This document shows, in pieces, positions 33,940-41,693 of a stretch of 64,000 nt of DNA. This stretch comes from Schaalia hyovaginalis. Its GTDB lineage: Bacteria; Actinomycetota; Actinomycetes; Actinomycetales; Actinomycetaceae. The position numbers and the translations under genes are program-made. The notes under the pieces were generated by a model. It did not search any database. It was not told the DNA's origin and saw nothing but the letters and a program-made list of their open reading frames with translations. The stretch lies in the NCBI RefSeq assembly GCF_014208035.1, contig NZ_JACHMK010000001.1:372001-436000 (forward strand), read 5' to 3'. Within the stretch, counting starts at the first letter, position 1. Every line of letters starts with the position of its first letter.

Positions 33940-34701
33940 TCAGCCGGTGATGCGTTTGAGGATGTCGAGCCCTTCGGGGGTGCCGAGGGCGGCGGTGTCC
34001 TCCGGGTGTTCGCGGAAATGGTCGAGGAGGTTCTGGAGGTAGGCGTGTGTGACGGGAACGCCGTTCATGGAGACGCGTTGGTAGGGGTGGTTCCTGTCGG
34101 TGAGTGCGATTCGATTGCTTCGGAGGCTTTCATTGGCATAAGGCTGGTCTTTCCAGCGTGCTATCCAGGGACGGCCGTCCGTGCTGATGACCCGGATGCA
34201 TTCGGGGTCGACCTCGATACGCGGATTGACACCACGCCACACGACGAGGCGGGCCAGTCGAATGATCGTATCGACCAGTACGAGTACTGTAACCGCGAAA
34301 GCGCGGACAAGAAATGTGGTCGATACTGTCGCGCCAGGAAAAGCGACATAGGCAAATGTGAGTCCAGCAGCAAGCGAAATAAGGACTTCAAGGGCCTCGA
34401 GAAGGAATCGAATGGGCCCGCCTGTGAGCGTCAAGCCCGTTGAACGTGTCTGCCAGCGAATCGCTGCCTTTCGATCTACGACCATCGAGACGAGACTGCG
34501 CAGGGCAAAGCAGAAGCCGATCAGGGCAACGAGAAGGAAGAGTAGCCGAACGGGATGACTAAGCGTCAGTGTGCGAAGCGCCGCGAGCGGAAGAAAGGCG
34601 CAGGCGACGATGAGCCCAAGAACTAGGCGCGCCGCGTTGAGCCAGCGCCTCTCAGAGCAGGGCCATCCGCGAAGTCTCATGAGTGCTCCGTAGATTCGCA
34701 T
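33940..34701 (-). CDS. Four-TM membrane protein, candidate immunity protein
   Basis: 253-residue protein of no recognised family. Four hydrophobic spans lie in residues 20 to about 165 (LVLGLIVACAFLPLAALRTL, LLFLLVALIGFCFALRSL, a third near LISLAAGLTFAYVAF and a fourth near AVTVLVLVDTIIRLARLVV), followed by a soluble tail of about 90 residues (IRVISTDGRPWIARWKDQ). The 12-base gap to the WXG-type gene upstream marks an operon. GC content is lower than in neighbouring genes. A small multi-span protein directly behind a secreted WXG/LXG effector with a membrane-active C-terminus is the usual place of its immunity protein; this is inference from position only. Confidence 0.5.
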   Translation of the reverse strand: MRIYGALMRLRGWPCSERRWLNAARLVLGLIVACAFLPLAALRTLTLSHPVRLLFLLVALIGFCFALRSLVSMVVDRKAAIRWQTRSTGLTLTGGPIRFLLEALEVLISLAAGLTFAYVAFPGATVSTTFLVRAFAVTVLVLVDTIIRLARLVVWRGVNPRIEVDPECIRVISTDGRPWIARWKDQPYANESLRSNRIALTDRNHPYQRVSMNGVPVTHAYLQNLLDHFREHPEDTAALGTPEGLDILKRITG

Positions 34702-34713
34702 CGTTTAAGGTCA

Positions 34714-35802
34714 TCAGTAGTCATTAGAAATGCGATCCCACTCATCGTCGATCTTGTCGATAGTCCTGTCGATGAGATCGTCGAGATCCTCTTGAGTTTC
34801 AAGTGATGCCGCGTTCTGGTAAAGTTTTTTGCCCCCGAATGCAGCAACGCCTCCGGCCGCAATCGCGGGGATGGGGCCGGCTATATCGAGACCGAGAACT
34901 GCTGCAGTCGTTATGGCCCCAGAACCCGCCTCGACGACCTCTGCTGAAGAGTTGTCCGATGTCCAGATGCTGTTGGCCGTCAAGAGGACATCCCCGAGCG
35001 AGCTCAGCCCACCAAGCCCCTTGCCCAAGACGTGTGAGAGCCGGGAGGACGCGAGGTGCGATCCGGCGGCTCGCGAAAGGGCCTGCGCCTTGCGCGAAGG
35101 GAAACCGATGTCCTTCAGGGGGCTGAACTTCGCTGCATTGTCCGCCCGGTTGGCGAGGCTCGCAGCCTCGTTGCTCAGCGATTCTGCGTTCGCGATCAGC
35201 ACGCTGCCGGAGACCTCCACAGCGGCGATGCCGAGGTTCTGTGCCAGATCGCTGAGCAGGCCGTTGAGATCGATCGCCCTTATCTTGTTCTCGAAGGGAA
35301 TGAGGTACTCCGCCACCCAGGTCTCCAACTCGTTGGCCGCGTTCTCCGCTTCGGATTCCAGATGCTCGTAGAGACGCGCCCGGCGCTCGGCGAGTTCGAC
35401 TTCTCCGGCGAAGGACGGGTCGGCATACTGGGCCGGGTCGACAGTGAGGAATGGATGCTGGATGAGAGGGCCGTCGGTCACGAGGCCTCCGGCCTCGGCC
35501 TCATCGAGAATCTCCGTCATGTCTCTTTGGGCTCGATGCAGCTGGTCGCCGTAGGTCTGCAGGATGTCCGCGCCTTCCCTCAATCGTGCCTGGATCTCAA
35601 GGATGAGCGTGGACAGGGCGCCGCAGACCTCGTAGTAGGCGTCGGAGGACGCACCCTGCCAGGCTACTTCGCGGATGCTTGCTGCATGAACAAGGCAATC
35701 CTGCACTTCTTCCAAAGAGTTGAAACAGTCCTCGAACCAGCTGCTCGCCTCATGAAGATCCGCCGGAATGCCGGGAATCGTGGTGTCGAATGCATCAGAC
35801 AC
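34714..35802 (-). CDS. WXG-domain secreted protein, candidate type VII effector
   Basis: 362-residue protein. The N-terminal 110 residues are helical with a WxG turn (VAWQGASSDAYYEV) like WXG100/LXG type VII secretion substrates. A long helical middle (EVELAERRARLYEHLES) follows. Near the C-terminus is a Gly/Ala-rich hydrophobic segment (ITTAAVLGLDIAGPIPAIAA, then GGVAAFGG), similar in style to glycine-zipper pore-forming effectors, then an acidic tail (DDLIDRTIDKIDDEWD). GTG at 35802 overlaps the stop of the small upstream gene and has GGAGG nine bases before it. No known toxin domain is seen. Function is inferred from architecture and neighbours. Confidence 0.55.
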   Translation of the reverse strand: MSDAFDTTIPGIPADLHEASSWFEDCFNSLEEVQDCLVHAASIREVAWQGASSDAYYEVCGALSTLILEIQARLREGADILQTYGDQLHRAQRDMTEILDEAEAGGLVTDGPLIQHPFLTVDPAQYADPSFAGEVELAERRARLYEHLESEAENAANELETWVAEYLIPFENKIRAIDLNGLLSDLAQNLGIAAVEVSGSVLIANAESLSNEAASLANRADNAAKFSPLKDIGFPSRKAQALSRAAGSHLASSRLSHVLGKGLGGLSSLGDVLLTANSIWTSDNSSAEVVEAGSGAITTAAVLGLDIAGPIPAIAAGGVAAFGGKKLYQNAASLETQEDLDDLIDRTIDKIDDEWDRISNDY

Positions 35803-36097
35803 TGCCGCCACCTCCGTTCGCGAATCTCGTGAATTCGGCGGTGAGAACATCTTCCATGGTCTGCATGTTCGTCAGAGCTTCGTCGACACGGTCGCCGATG
35901 GTCTCCACATAGGCGGATAGATTCGCGATCGAGCACGCGAGTTCCTTAACGATGTCCGCGACGCTTTCGGAATGCACACCGGCATCGACTCGTGAGGGCA
36001 TGCTCGGTCCGAGCCTCCGCAAGGCCAGCGTCGAGTCGTAGTGGTCCTGCGAGATTCTGCGAACGGCAGCCCACTGGTACTCAGTGACTTCGGCCAT
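35795..36097 (-). CDS. Small helical protein, candidate WXG/Lap-type secretion partner
   Basis: 100-residue protein, mostly alpha-helical, ending in a flexible NGGGGSV tail. It lacks a WxG motif but has the size and heptad-like pattern (SIANLSAYVETIGDRVDEAL) of the small partner proteins encoded ahead of LXG/WXG effectors, which help target them to the type VII machinery. Start is uncertain: ATG 36097 gives MAEVTEY; ATG 36109 adds four residues; neither has a strong ribosome site. First gene of a three-gene operon; the last bases overlap the effector GTG. No secretion ATPase (EccC/EssC) is in the window. Confidence 0.5.
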   Translation of the reverse strand: MAEVTEYQWAAVRRISQDHYDSTLALRRLGPSMPSRVDAGVHSESVADIVKELACSIANLSAYVETIGDRVDEALTNMQTMEDVLTAEFTRFANGGGGSV

Positions 36098-36270
36098 GCG
36101 TTCGATCATACATCGCCGTCTCATCATCTCCGGGCCCGCCGAGGTCGCCTGCTGACGAGGACGAGGCCCTGTTCTGCGAGCGCTCCAGGATCGGTTCGGC
36201 GGGCCGGGGCAGAGTCGGCGTCACGCAGGCGGTTCGGCGGACCCTCACGACCCGTGTAGACTTGGAACCG

Positions 36271-36356
36271 ATCCTCCACGTGACGGTATCATCCGAACCT
36301 CCCCAGGGCCGGAAGGCAGCAAGGATAAGGGTGCGCTGCCGGGTGCGTGGAGGGTC
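36271..36356 (+). ncRNA. ffs: Signal recognition particle RNA (bacterial small SRP RNA, 4.5S type)
   Basis: Contains the conserved apical sequence GGGCCGGAAGGCAGCAAGG with the GGAA tetraloop and the asymmetric loop, bounded by long complementary arms (CCTCCACG at 36273-36280 and CGTGGAGG at 36346-36353). This is the RNA that pairs with Ffh to bring nascent membrane proteins to FtsY. A -10 box TAGACT (36257-36262) is about 9 bases upstream. Ends are approximate. It lies between the two inverted IS copies. Confidence 0.93.
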
Positions 36357-36456
36357 CTTCATTTCCCCCTGAATCGTGCGCCGCCCCGCCCTCGTCGATG
36401 AGGACGCGCCCGGCCGGAGCGCCTGAAACCGAACAGCGACGCCACTGGAGGACACC

Positions 36457-37524
36457 GTGACGAGCACCCCCGAGCTGCCCACCCCGATCGCCCAGCAGCA
36501 ATTCGACCCGATGTGGAGCGCAGCCCCCGACCGCTACGAGGCCGTCGGCGCGCACTACCGCAGATGCGGGCGCTCCGGACTCGACCTGCCGATGATCAGC
36601 CTCGGACTGTGGCACAACTTCGGCGACGACCACTCGATCGGCTCCCAACGTGAAATCCTGCGAACCGCCTTCGACCTGGGGATCACGCAATTCGACCTCG
36701 CGAACAACTACGGCGTGCCCTACGGCTCCGCCGAGGAGAACTTCGGCCGGCACATGGCCCACGATTTCAAGCCCTACCGCGACGAGATGATCATCGTCTC
36801 CAAAGCGGGCTACGACATGTGGGCCGGGCCCTACGGGGCGGGCGGCGGCGGGAGGAAGTACATCCTCGCCTCCCTCGACCAATCCCTTGCGCGCATGGGA
36901 CTCGACTACGTCGACATCTTCTACTCGCACCGATTCGACGAGACGACCCCGCTCGAGGAGACGATGGGAGCGCTCGAGCAGGCGGTCCGCTCCGGCAAGG
37001 CCCTCTACGCGGGGATCTCCTCCTACGGGCCCGAGCAGACGCGCGAGGCCGTCGGGATCGCGCGGAGGATCGGCCTGCCCCTCGTCGTCCACCAGCCCCG
37101 CTACTCGATGCTCGACCGGACCGTCGAGAAGGGCCTGCTGGAGGTGTGCGGCGAGCTCGGGCTCGGCATGGCGGTCTTCAGCCCGCTCGCCCAGGGCCTC
37201 CTCACCTCGAAATACCTCGGCGACGACCGCTTCCCGAAGGGCTCGCGCGTCACCGAGCAGCGCTACCTCTCGCCCGAGGCCCTCTCCGACGAGCGGATCG
37301 CCCGCCTGCGCGCGCTGGACGCGCTCGCGGGCGAGCGCGGGCAGACCCTCGCCCAGATGGCGCTCTCCTGGCTGCTCCGCGATGAGCGCGTGACGACGGT
37401 GCTCGTCGGCGCCTCCTCGCCCGACCAGTTGAGGGACTCGCTCGGAGCCCTCGATCGCCTCGCCTTCAGCGAGGATGAGCTGGCCCTCATCGACGAGCAC
37501 TCCTTGCCCGCCTCACTGGTGTGA
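36457..37524 (+). CDS. Aldo/keto reductase (YghZ / L-glyceraldehyde 3-phosphate reductase type)
   Basis: 355-residue NADPH-dependent reductase with the beta-barrel of the AKR superfamily and similarity to the potassium-channel beta-subunit-like YghZ branch (AKR14). Catalytic tetrad: Asp and Tyr in QFDLANNYGVPYGSAE, Lys in IIVSKAGYDMW, His in DIFYSHRFD. The NADP-binding end is VLVGASSPDQLRDSL. In E. coli the homologue detoxifies L-glyceraldehyde 3-phosphate and methylglyoxal; the substrate here is inferred. Ribosome site GGAGGACACC before ATG 36457. It stands alone with its own terminator. Confidence 0.88.
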   Translation: MTSTPELPTPIAQQQFDPMWSAAPDRYEAVGAHYRRCGRSGLDLPMISLGLWHNFGDDHSIGSQREILRTAFDLGITQFDLANNYGVPYGSAEENFGRHMAHDFKPYRDEMIIVSKAGYDMWAGPYGAGGGGRKYILASLDQSLARMGLDYVDIFYSHRFDETTPLEETMGALEQAVRSGKALYAGISSYGPEQTREAVGIARRIGLPLVVHQPRYSMLDRTVEKGLLEVCGELGLGMAVFSPLAQGLLTSKYLGDDRFPKGSRVTEQRYLSPEALSDERIARLRALDALAGERGQTLAQMALSWLLRDERVTTVLVGASSPDQLRDSLGALDRLAFSEDELALIDEHSLPASLV

Positions 37525-37537
37525 AGCGCGGGACACC

Positions 37538-37569
37538 CGGGGCTCCCAATCGGCTGGTTGGGAGCCCCG
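37538..37569 (+). terminator. Terminator after the aldo/keto reductase gene
   Basis: Perfect 12-bp arms (CGGGGCTCCCAA and complement) around an 8-base loop, 14 bases past the stop. No clear T tract. Confidence 0.7.
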
Positions 37570-37814
37570 ATCCGCGGAGCGGGGCAACGCTATGAAGCGC
37601 TCCCGGTCGCGTCGATCGTCGCGCGCGGACCCGCAGTCCGAAGGGCCCATTCGCGGGCTGCGGGCGCGCAGTCCGAGGGACCCGCTCGCGGAGCCTCACG
37701 GGAGGAGGCGAGCGCCACGATCAGCGCCGCGCCGCCGGTGTGATCGAAGCCCCATTCGCCAGTTTGTATTCGCCCCCGGCGAACGCGTACAGTTGGCGTC
37801 AGCCAAACGGCGAT

Positions 37815-37887
37815 GCGCCCGTAGCTCAATGGATAGAGCATCTGACTACGGATCAGAAGGTTGGGGGTTCGAGTCCCTTCGGGCGCG
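37815..37887 (+). tRNA. tRNA-Arg (anticodon ACG)
   Basis: 73-nt tRNA. Acceptor stem GCGCCCG/CGGGCGC with discriminator G; D arm GCTCAATGGATAGAGC; anticodon loop CTACGGA (ACG, A34 to be edited to inosine by TadA, encoded at 48012); T loop TTCGAGT with two G-U pairs in the stem. The CCA end is not encoded. 75 bases before IS copy B. Confidence 0.95.
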
Positions 37888-37953
37888 CAGCGGCCCCGCT
37901 CGGTGCGATCCACCGGTCGGGGTTCTGCGTTTTTCAGGGGGCATCCCTTTCTC

Positions 37954-37961
37954 GGGCTTCC
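37954..37961 (+). repeat. Target-site repeat, left side of IS copy B
   Basis: GGGCTTCC faces GTTCTTCC at 39448-39455: only 6 of 8 bases match, so the duplication is degraded or the ends came from different events. Confidence 0.4.
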
Positions 37962-38163
37962 GGGTTAAGGGTCAAAATGTGTGTCTGGCTCGGCGTGTCG
38001 CGGGGGTTAGATTTGGCCTTTTTGAATGCCGATTGAGTGGGTGTAGTCGGTGTCGATAGCGTGGGTTAAGGGTCAAAATGTGTGTCTGGCTCGGCGTGTC
38101 GCGGGGGTTAGATTTGGCCTTTTTGAATGCCGATTGAGTGGGTGTAGTCGGTGTCGATAGCGT
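37962..38163 (-). repeat. Tandem 101-bp duplication of the right IS end (copy B)
   Basis: Two perfect 101-bp units in mirror image of those at 33480-33681, again each ending in the full terminal repeat. Confidence 0.95.
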
Positions 38164-39286
38164 TGTCGTAGAGGGCTGGGCGTCCTGTTTCGTGGTCGGC
38201 TTGGTTCTCGGTTTGGGTCAGGGTGGATACTTTGGCGAGTTGGCCCTGGCCCCAGTCGGACTGCCTGGCGATTCGTACTGGATCGTCAGGCAGTTCCGTT
38301 TTTAAGTAGAGCCACCAATCCAGCATGCGGCGTTGTCGTTCGCCTGATCTGCCGCGGTGGGTTCTGGCGAGCAGTTTGAGCTGGGCGTTGATGCCGCCTT
38401 CTAAGCTGTTGGTGGTGGATTTGATCCGCTCGGGCGCAAGGACTCCTGCTGGCGGGTTGAGGTAGACAAACAGCATCTCGGACCGCCAAAGATGGTTGAG
38501 GCTGTTGTAGGCCTTGCGCACGTTGTGGTGGGTCCACACGCGGGTCCATGCACCTGTTTTGGGGTCTTTGATCATGGTTTTCTCGTTCATCCATTCCCGG
38601 TAGATCGTTGAAAACTCGTGCAGTTGCACACCCCACGCGGCGGCTTCATCCAGTGTGGTGATCCGGGTCAGTTTCAGCGCAAGTCGGTAGATGGTGCGCC
38701 CGGCATCGGTGCGTGGGTTGGTGGTGGTGTAGCGGCGGACCACGCGTTGGGCGTGGACGAGGCAGCGTTGAATTTTCGTAGTCGGCCAGCACTTTTTGAT
38801 TGCGCTGTATGCGCCTTGGCCGCCGTCGATGACGGCGATGAGTGGGGCTTCGATGCGTTCAAGCAGCAGTTGGTAGTCGCGGGTGGTTTCGTGTTTGCAC
38901 CAGTGCCAGGCGATCACGTGGTCGATGGTCGCCGCGACGATCAGGCAGCCACCGGCGGTGTAGGTGCCATCGAGAAATACCTGGTCGTAGATCCGCTTGT
39001 GGTGGCCGGCGGTGGGGTCAGGCACATCAACGAGCCAGCACCACTTGAAGCGCCGCTTCATGGTGGCGCGGCTAACACCGTTTCGTTTGGCTAGGTCGTC
39101 GAGTGATATTGCGGTGGTGCAATGCTCGATGAACTGGGTGAACACTGCCGCGTTGGTGATGTCGTTTCGACGTTTGACGCTGGAGGCGCCGCATTGTTTG
39201 CAGCGCCATCTGGTGGTGCCTTTGCTGGTGGTGCCGTTGCGTTTCATTTCACCGCCGCAGTGGCAGCGTGGTTGGTTCTTCGACAT
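38108..39286 (-). CDS. IS1249-type transposase, copy B
   Basis: Intact 392-residue transposase, identical in protein sequence to the gene at 32357-33535: zinc ribbon, helix-turn-helix and the acidic catalytic residues are all kept. Identity in every reading frame implies nearly identical DNA, so the copies diverged recently or are kept alike by gene conversion. Confidence 0.92.
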   Translation of the reverse strand: MSKNQPRCHCGGEMKRNGTTSKGTTRWRCKQCGASSVKRRNDITNAAVFTQFIEHCTTAISLDDLAKRNGVSRATMKRRFKWCWLVDVPDPTAGHHKRIYDQVFLDGTYTAGGCLIVAATIDHVIAWHWCKHETTRDYQLLLERIEAPLIAVIDGGQGAYSAIKKCWPTTKIQRCLVHAQRVVRRYTTTNPRTDAGRTIYRLALKLTRITTLDEAAAWGVQLHEFSTIYREWMNEKTMIKDPKTGAWTRVWTHHNVRKAYNSLNHLWRSEMLFVYLNPPAGVLAPERIKSTTNSLEGGINAQLKLLARTHRGRSGERQRRMLDWWLYLKTELPDDPVRIARQSDWGQGQLAKVSTLTQTENQADHETGRPALYDNAIDTDYTHSIGIQKGQI

Positions 39287-39447
39287 TGCGACACCACACC
39301 ACGCCGCGCATAGCACATCACGGCTGCCACACCGAGGATTTCCCGTCGGGGGCTAGATATATGCTTCCGGAGCATATACTTTCCGGAAACCTACAGGTCA
39401 ATCCGTGAAAATCCGCGATTCCGGACACACTTTTTGACCCTTAACCC

Positions 39448-39455
39448 GTTCTTCC
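39448..39455 (+). repeat. Target-site repeat, right side of IS copy B
   Basis: GTTCTTCC; imperfect partner of GGGCTTCC at 37954-37961. Confidence 0.4.
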
Positions 39456-39482
39456 CCGTCGCGGCCCCGGGTGCCCGAGGGC

Positions 39483-39854
39483 TCAGATATTCACCCGGAC
39501 GCCCCACCGGCCCGCCGCGTCGAGGCGGGCGAGGGCTTTCACCGCAGTGACCCGCAGGCCGTTGTCGGCGCGCATGCGCTCGATGATCCCGGCCGCGGTG
39601 CCGTGGTCGAGCACGGCGATTCTGATGCCGAGGGACTCCACTTCGAGCAGGGCGCTCGAGAAGGGGCCCTCGACCCTGACGAGGCAGTGGAAGGCGTGCT
39701 CCTCGTCGGCGGTCCCGGTCCACCCCTCCTTCCGGGCGCGCTTCACCATCGCCGCGTCGAGCTCGTCCGAGACGGGCAGTTCGGTCCACGTCTCCGACTC
39801 CGCGACGATGAGGGTCGGTTCCTTGTACCCGAAGAGCTTCTGGAAGAAATCCAT
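39483..39854 (-). CDS. Small conserved-looking hypothetical protein
   Basis: 123-residue soluble protein I do not recognise. It begins MDFFQKLFGYKEPTLIVAES and contains EEHAFHCLVRVEGPFSSALLEVESLGIRIAVLD, a likely beta-rich core. Apparently leaderless: CAGACT (39861-39866), six bases, ATG. Same strand as gluQ, 32 bases downstream of it, so it may also be read from the gluQ transcript. IS copy B ends 35 bases beyond its stop; the gene is intact. Confidence 0.6.
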   Translation of the reverse strand: MDFFQKLFGYKEPTLIVAESETWTELPVSDELDAAMVKRARKEGWTGTADEEHAFHCLVRVEGPFSSALLEVESLGIRIAVLDHGTAAGIIERMRADNGLRVTAVKALARLDAAGRWGVRVNI

Positions 39855-39886
39855 GGGGCTAGTCTGCCAGAGGCCGCCCATGTCGC

Positions 39887-40840
39887 TCAGGGGGCCGCGG
39901 GCGCCTCGACGATCCAAGGCTTGAGAGGAAGGGCCCGCAGGGCCCCAAGGTCGAGGGCGTCGAACAGATCCCGGGCGCTCCTGGCGCGCTCGACGCCGAG
40001 GGACGAGCCGATGAAGCCGATCGCATCCGCGGTCGACCAGCCGAGTGCGTGGAGCTCGCCGAGCCTCACGGCGCCGTCGCGCTTCGCGAGCCGCTCTCCG
40101 GAAGGGCCGAGGGCGAGGGGCACGTGGACGTAGGTCGGCGGCGTCACGCCGAGGAGGGCGGCGAGCGCCGCCTGTCCGGGTGCTTGAGTGAGGAGGTCGT
40201 CCCCGCGGACGACCTGGTCGATGCCCTGGTGGGCGTCGTCGACGACGACCGCGAGGTTGTAGGCGGGAGCGCCGTCGGCGCGACGCAGGACGAAATGGTC
40301 GACAGGGCCCGTGTACGGGCCATAGAGCTCGTCGAAGACGGTCCATTCGGGCGCGGGGGCGCGCAGCCGAAGGGCGGGTGCGCGGTGCTCGGCGGCGAGT
40401 TCGGCGCGGCGGCGCTCGCGGGTCGCCTCATCGAGGTCCAAGCAGGTGCCGGGATAGTGGCCGGGCGGGACGTGGGGCGCGGATCCCGCTTCGCGGATGT
40501 CGCGTCGCGAGCAGTAGCACTCGAAGAGCATCCCGCGTTCGGCCAGGTCTTTCAGCGCGGCCTCGTGGGCATCGGCTCGGGAGGTCTGGATGAGGGGCTC
40601 ATCGTCCCAGTCGATCCCGATCTCGGCGAGGTCGGCGAGCTGACGCTCGGCACTGCCGGAGCGGACCCGGTCGATGTCCTCGATGCGCAGGAGGAAGCGG
40701 CGGCCGCTGCGGCGCGCCCAGATCCAGGCGAGGAGGGCCGTTCGGAGGTTGCCGAGGTGGAAGTCCCCGGTCGGGGAGGGGGCGAAGCGCCCGGCGCCCG
40801 CCTCGAGCGGAGCCCGCTCGCCCGAGGCCCGTTCAGTCAA
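39887..40840 (-). CDS. gluQ: Glutamyl-Q tRNA(Asp) synthetase
   Basis: 317-residue paralogue of the glutamyl-tRNA synthetase catalytic domain that charges glutamate onto queuosine in tRNA(Asp). HIGH-type motif SPTGDFHLGNLRTALLAW near the N-terminus, KMSKS-type motif LAKRDGAVRLGE, and zinc Cys in CYCSRRD and a later GTCLDLDE. The anticodon-binding domain is absent, as expected. Start: TTG at 40840 overlaps the stop of the preceding gene (TTGACTGA) and places the first motif at the normal distance; ATG 40888 would add 16 residues. Both are uncertain. Confidence 0.88.
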   Translation of the reverse strand: MTERASGERAPLEAGAGRFAPSPTGDFHLGNLRTALLAWIWARRSGRRFLLRIEDIDRVRSGSAERQLADLAEIGIDWDDEPLIQTSRADAHEAALKDLAERGMLFECYCSRRDIREAGSAPHVPPGHYPGTCLDLDEATRERRRAELAAEHRAPALRLRAPAPEWTVFDELYGPYTGPVDHFVLRRADGAPAYNLAVVVDDAHQGIDQVVRGDDLLTQAPGQAALAALLGVTPPTYVHVPLALGPSGERLAKRDGAVRLGELHALGWSTADAIGFIGSSLGVERARSARDLFDALDLGALRALPLKPWIVEAPAAP

Positions 40841-41141
40841 GGTCCGCGATCGCCGAGTCGAGGCGCTCGAGCTTCGCGTGCATCTCATCGGTGCGCCCGG
40901 GCCTCAGATCCGCCTTGAGGACCAGTGAAACGCGCGGCGAAGTCTCGGCGACGGCATCGCAGGCGGCCTTGATGACGGGCATGACCTCGTCCCACTCGCC
41001 TTCGATCGTGGTGAACATCGAAGTCGTTTCATGGGGGAGCCCGGATTCGCGCACGATCTTGACCGCGCGGGCCACGGCTTCAGTGACGGCGCCGTCGGCG
41101 GAAGGGGAAGTCGTGGGGGAGACGGAGAAGGCGAAGAGCAT
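40833..41141 (-). CDS. MTH1187/YkoF-type thiamine-binding-like protein
   Basis: 102-residue protein of the MTH1187 family (ferredoxin-like fold, thought to bind thiamine or a pyrimidine moiety). Family features: LFAFSVSPTTSPSADGAVTE at the start, GLPHETTSMFTTIEGEWDEV in the middle, SPRVSLVLKADLRPG and the charged end KLERLDSAI. Leaderless: TAGAAT (41148-41153), six bases, ATG. The stop overlaps the gluQ start. Confidence 0.8.
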   Translation of the reverse strand: MLFAFSVSPTTSPSADGAVTEAVARAVKIVRESGLPHETTSMFTTIEGEWDEVMPVIKAACDAVAETSPRVSLVLKADLRPGRTDEMHAKLERLDSAIADLD

Positions 41142-41180
41142 GGGGCCATTCTATGCGGAGCGAGGCCCTACACTGGGTGC

Positions 41181-41693
41181 GTGAAGGCGGGAGGCGCTGA
41201 GCGCGCGGCATCGACCCGGGGGACTGGGGAGCGCATTCCCGCATGGGCCTTCGTCGCCCTCGGCGGCGCTTTCGGGGCGCTCGCACGCGGCGGACTCGAC
41301 GCCCTCGCCGCGGCTCACCCGTGGTCGCTCCCGCTGCCGGGATTCCTTCCCCTCATGTGGTCGACCGTCGTCGTCGACCTCGTGGGGGCCTTCTTCCTCG
41401 GCGCGCTGTCGGCGGCCCTCGCGCGCCGAGCCGCTCCGACGCGCGGCCGGGTGAATCTCCGCTTCTTCGCGGCCACGGGCTTCGCGGGCGCCTTCACGAC
41501 CTACGGGACCCTCATCAGTGCGACGCGTTCCGGGATGTCCGCCGCCCCGGCCCTCGGCGGAATCCTCGCCGCCGCTGCCGCCTCCTGCCTGCTTCTCATC
41601 ATCGGGGTGGCGTGCGCGGGGGCCGGGTGGCTCCTCCTTCGTGCCCTCCTCCAAGGGGACGAGGGCGATGAGCGCGGGGGAGGGGGCCGATGA
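41181..41693 (+). CDS. fluC: Fluoride channel subunit (CrcB/FluC), divergent partner
   Basis: 170-residue membrane protein with four spans, one half of a Fluc heterodimer that exports fluoride. Recognisable: ALGGAFGALARGGLDA and FFAATGFAGAFTTYGTLI. Two key features are altered: the pore asparagine of GTxxVN is Asp in STVVVDLVGAF, and TTFST is TTYGT. The next gene keeps the canonical residues, so the pair is an unequal heterodimer. Leaderless: TACACT (41169-41174), six bases, GTG. The stop overlaps the start of the next gene. Confidence 0.85.
   Translation: MKAGGAERAASTRGTGERIPAWAFVALGGAFGALARGGLDALAAAHPWSLPLPGFLPLMWSTVVVDLVGAFFLGALSAALARRAAPTRGRVNLRFFAATGFAGAFTTYGTLISATRSGMSAAPALGGILAAAAASCLLLIIGVACAGAGWLLLRALLQGDEGDERGGGGR

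Larger units (their letters stand above)
37962..39447 (-). mobile_element. IS1249-type insertion sequence, copy B (inverted)
   Basis: 1486 bp, the exact reverse orientation of copy A; element ends, the transposase and the 101-bp duplicated right end correspond base position by base position (coordinates of mirrored points always add to 71643). Inserted between tRNA-Arg and the small gene at 39483. The flanking 8-mers match at 6 of 8 positions. Together with copy A it encloses 4280 bp (33682-37961). Confidence 0.9.

Noticed and set aside
33682..37961. Inversion of the segment between the IS copies
   Set aside because: LacI sequence continues correctly across copy A and flanking 8-mers pair with their own side; the present arrangement is not inverted.
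32196..39447. Composite transposon made of the two IS copies
   Set aside because: Each copy has its own flanking repeats and copy A interrupts one continuous LacI gene, so they look like separate insertions. The enclosed ffs and tRNA also argue against cargo.
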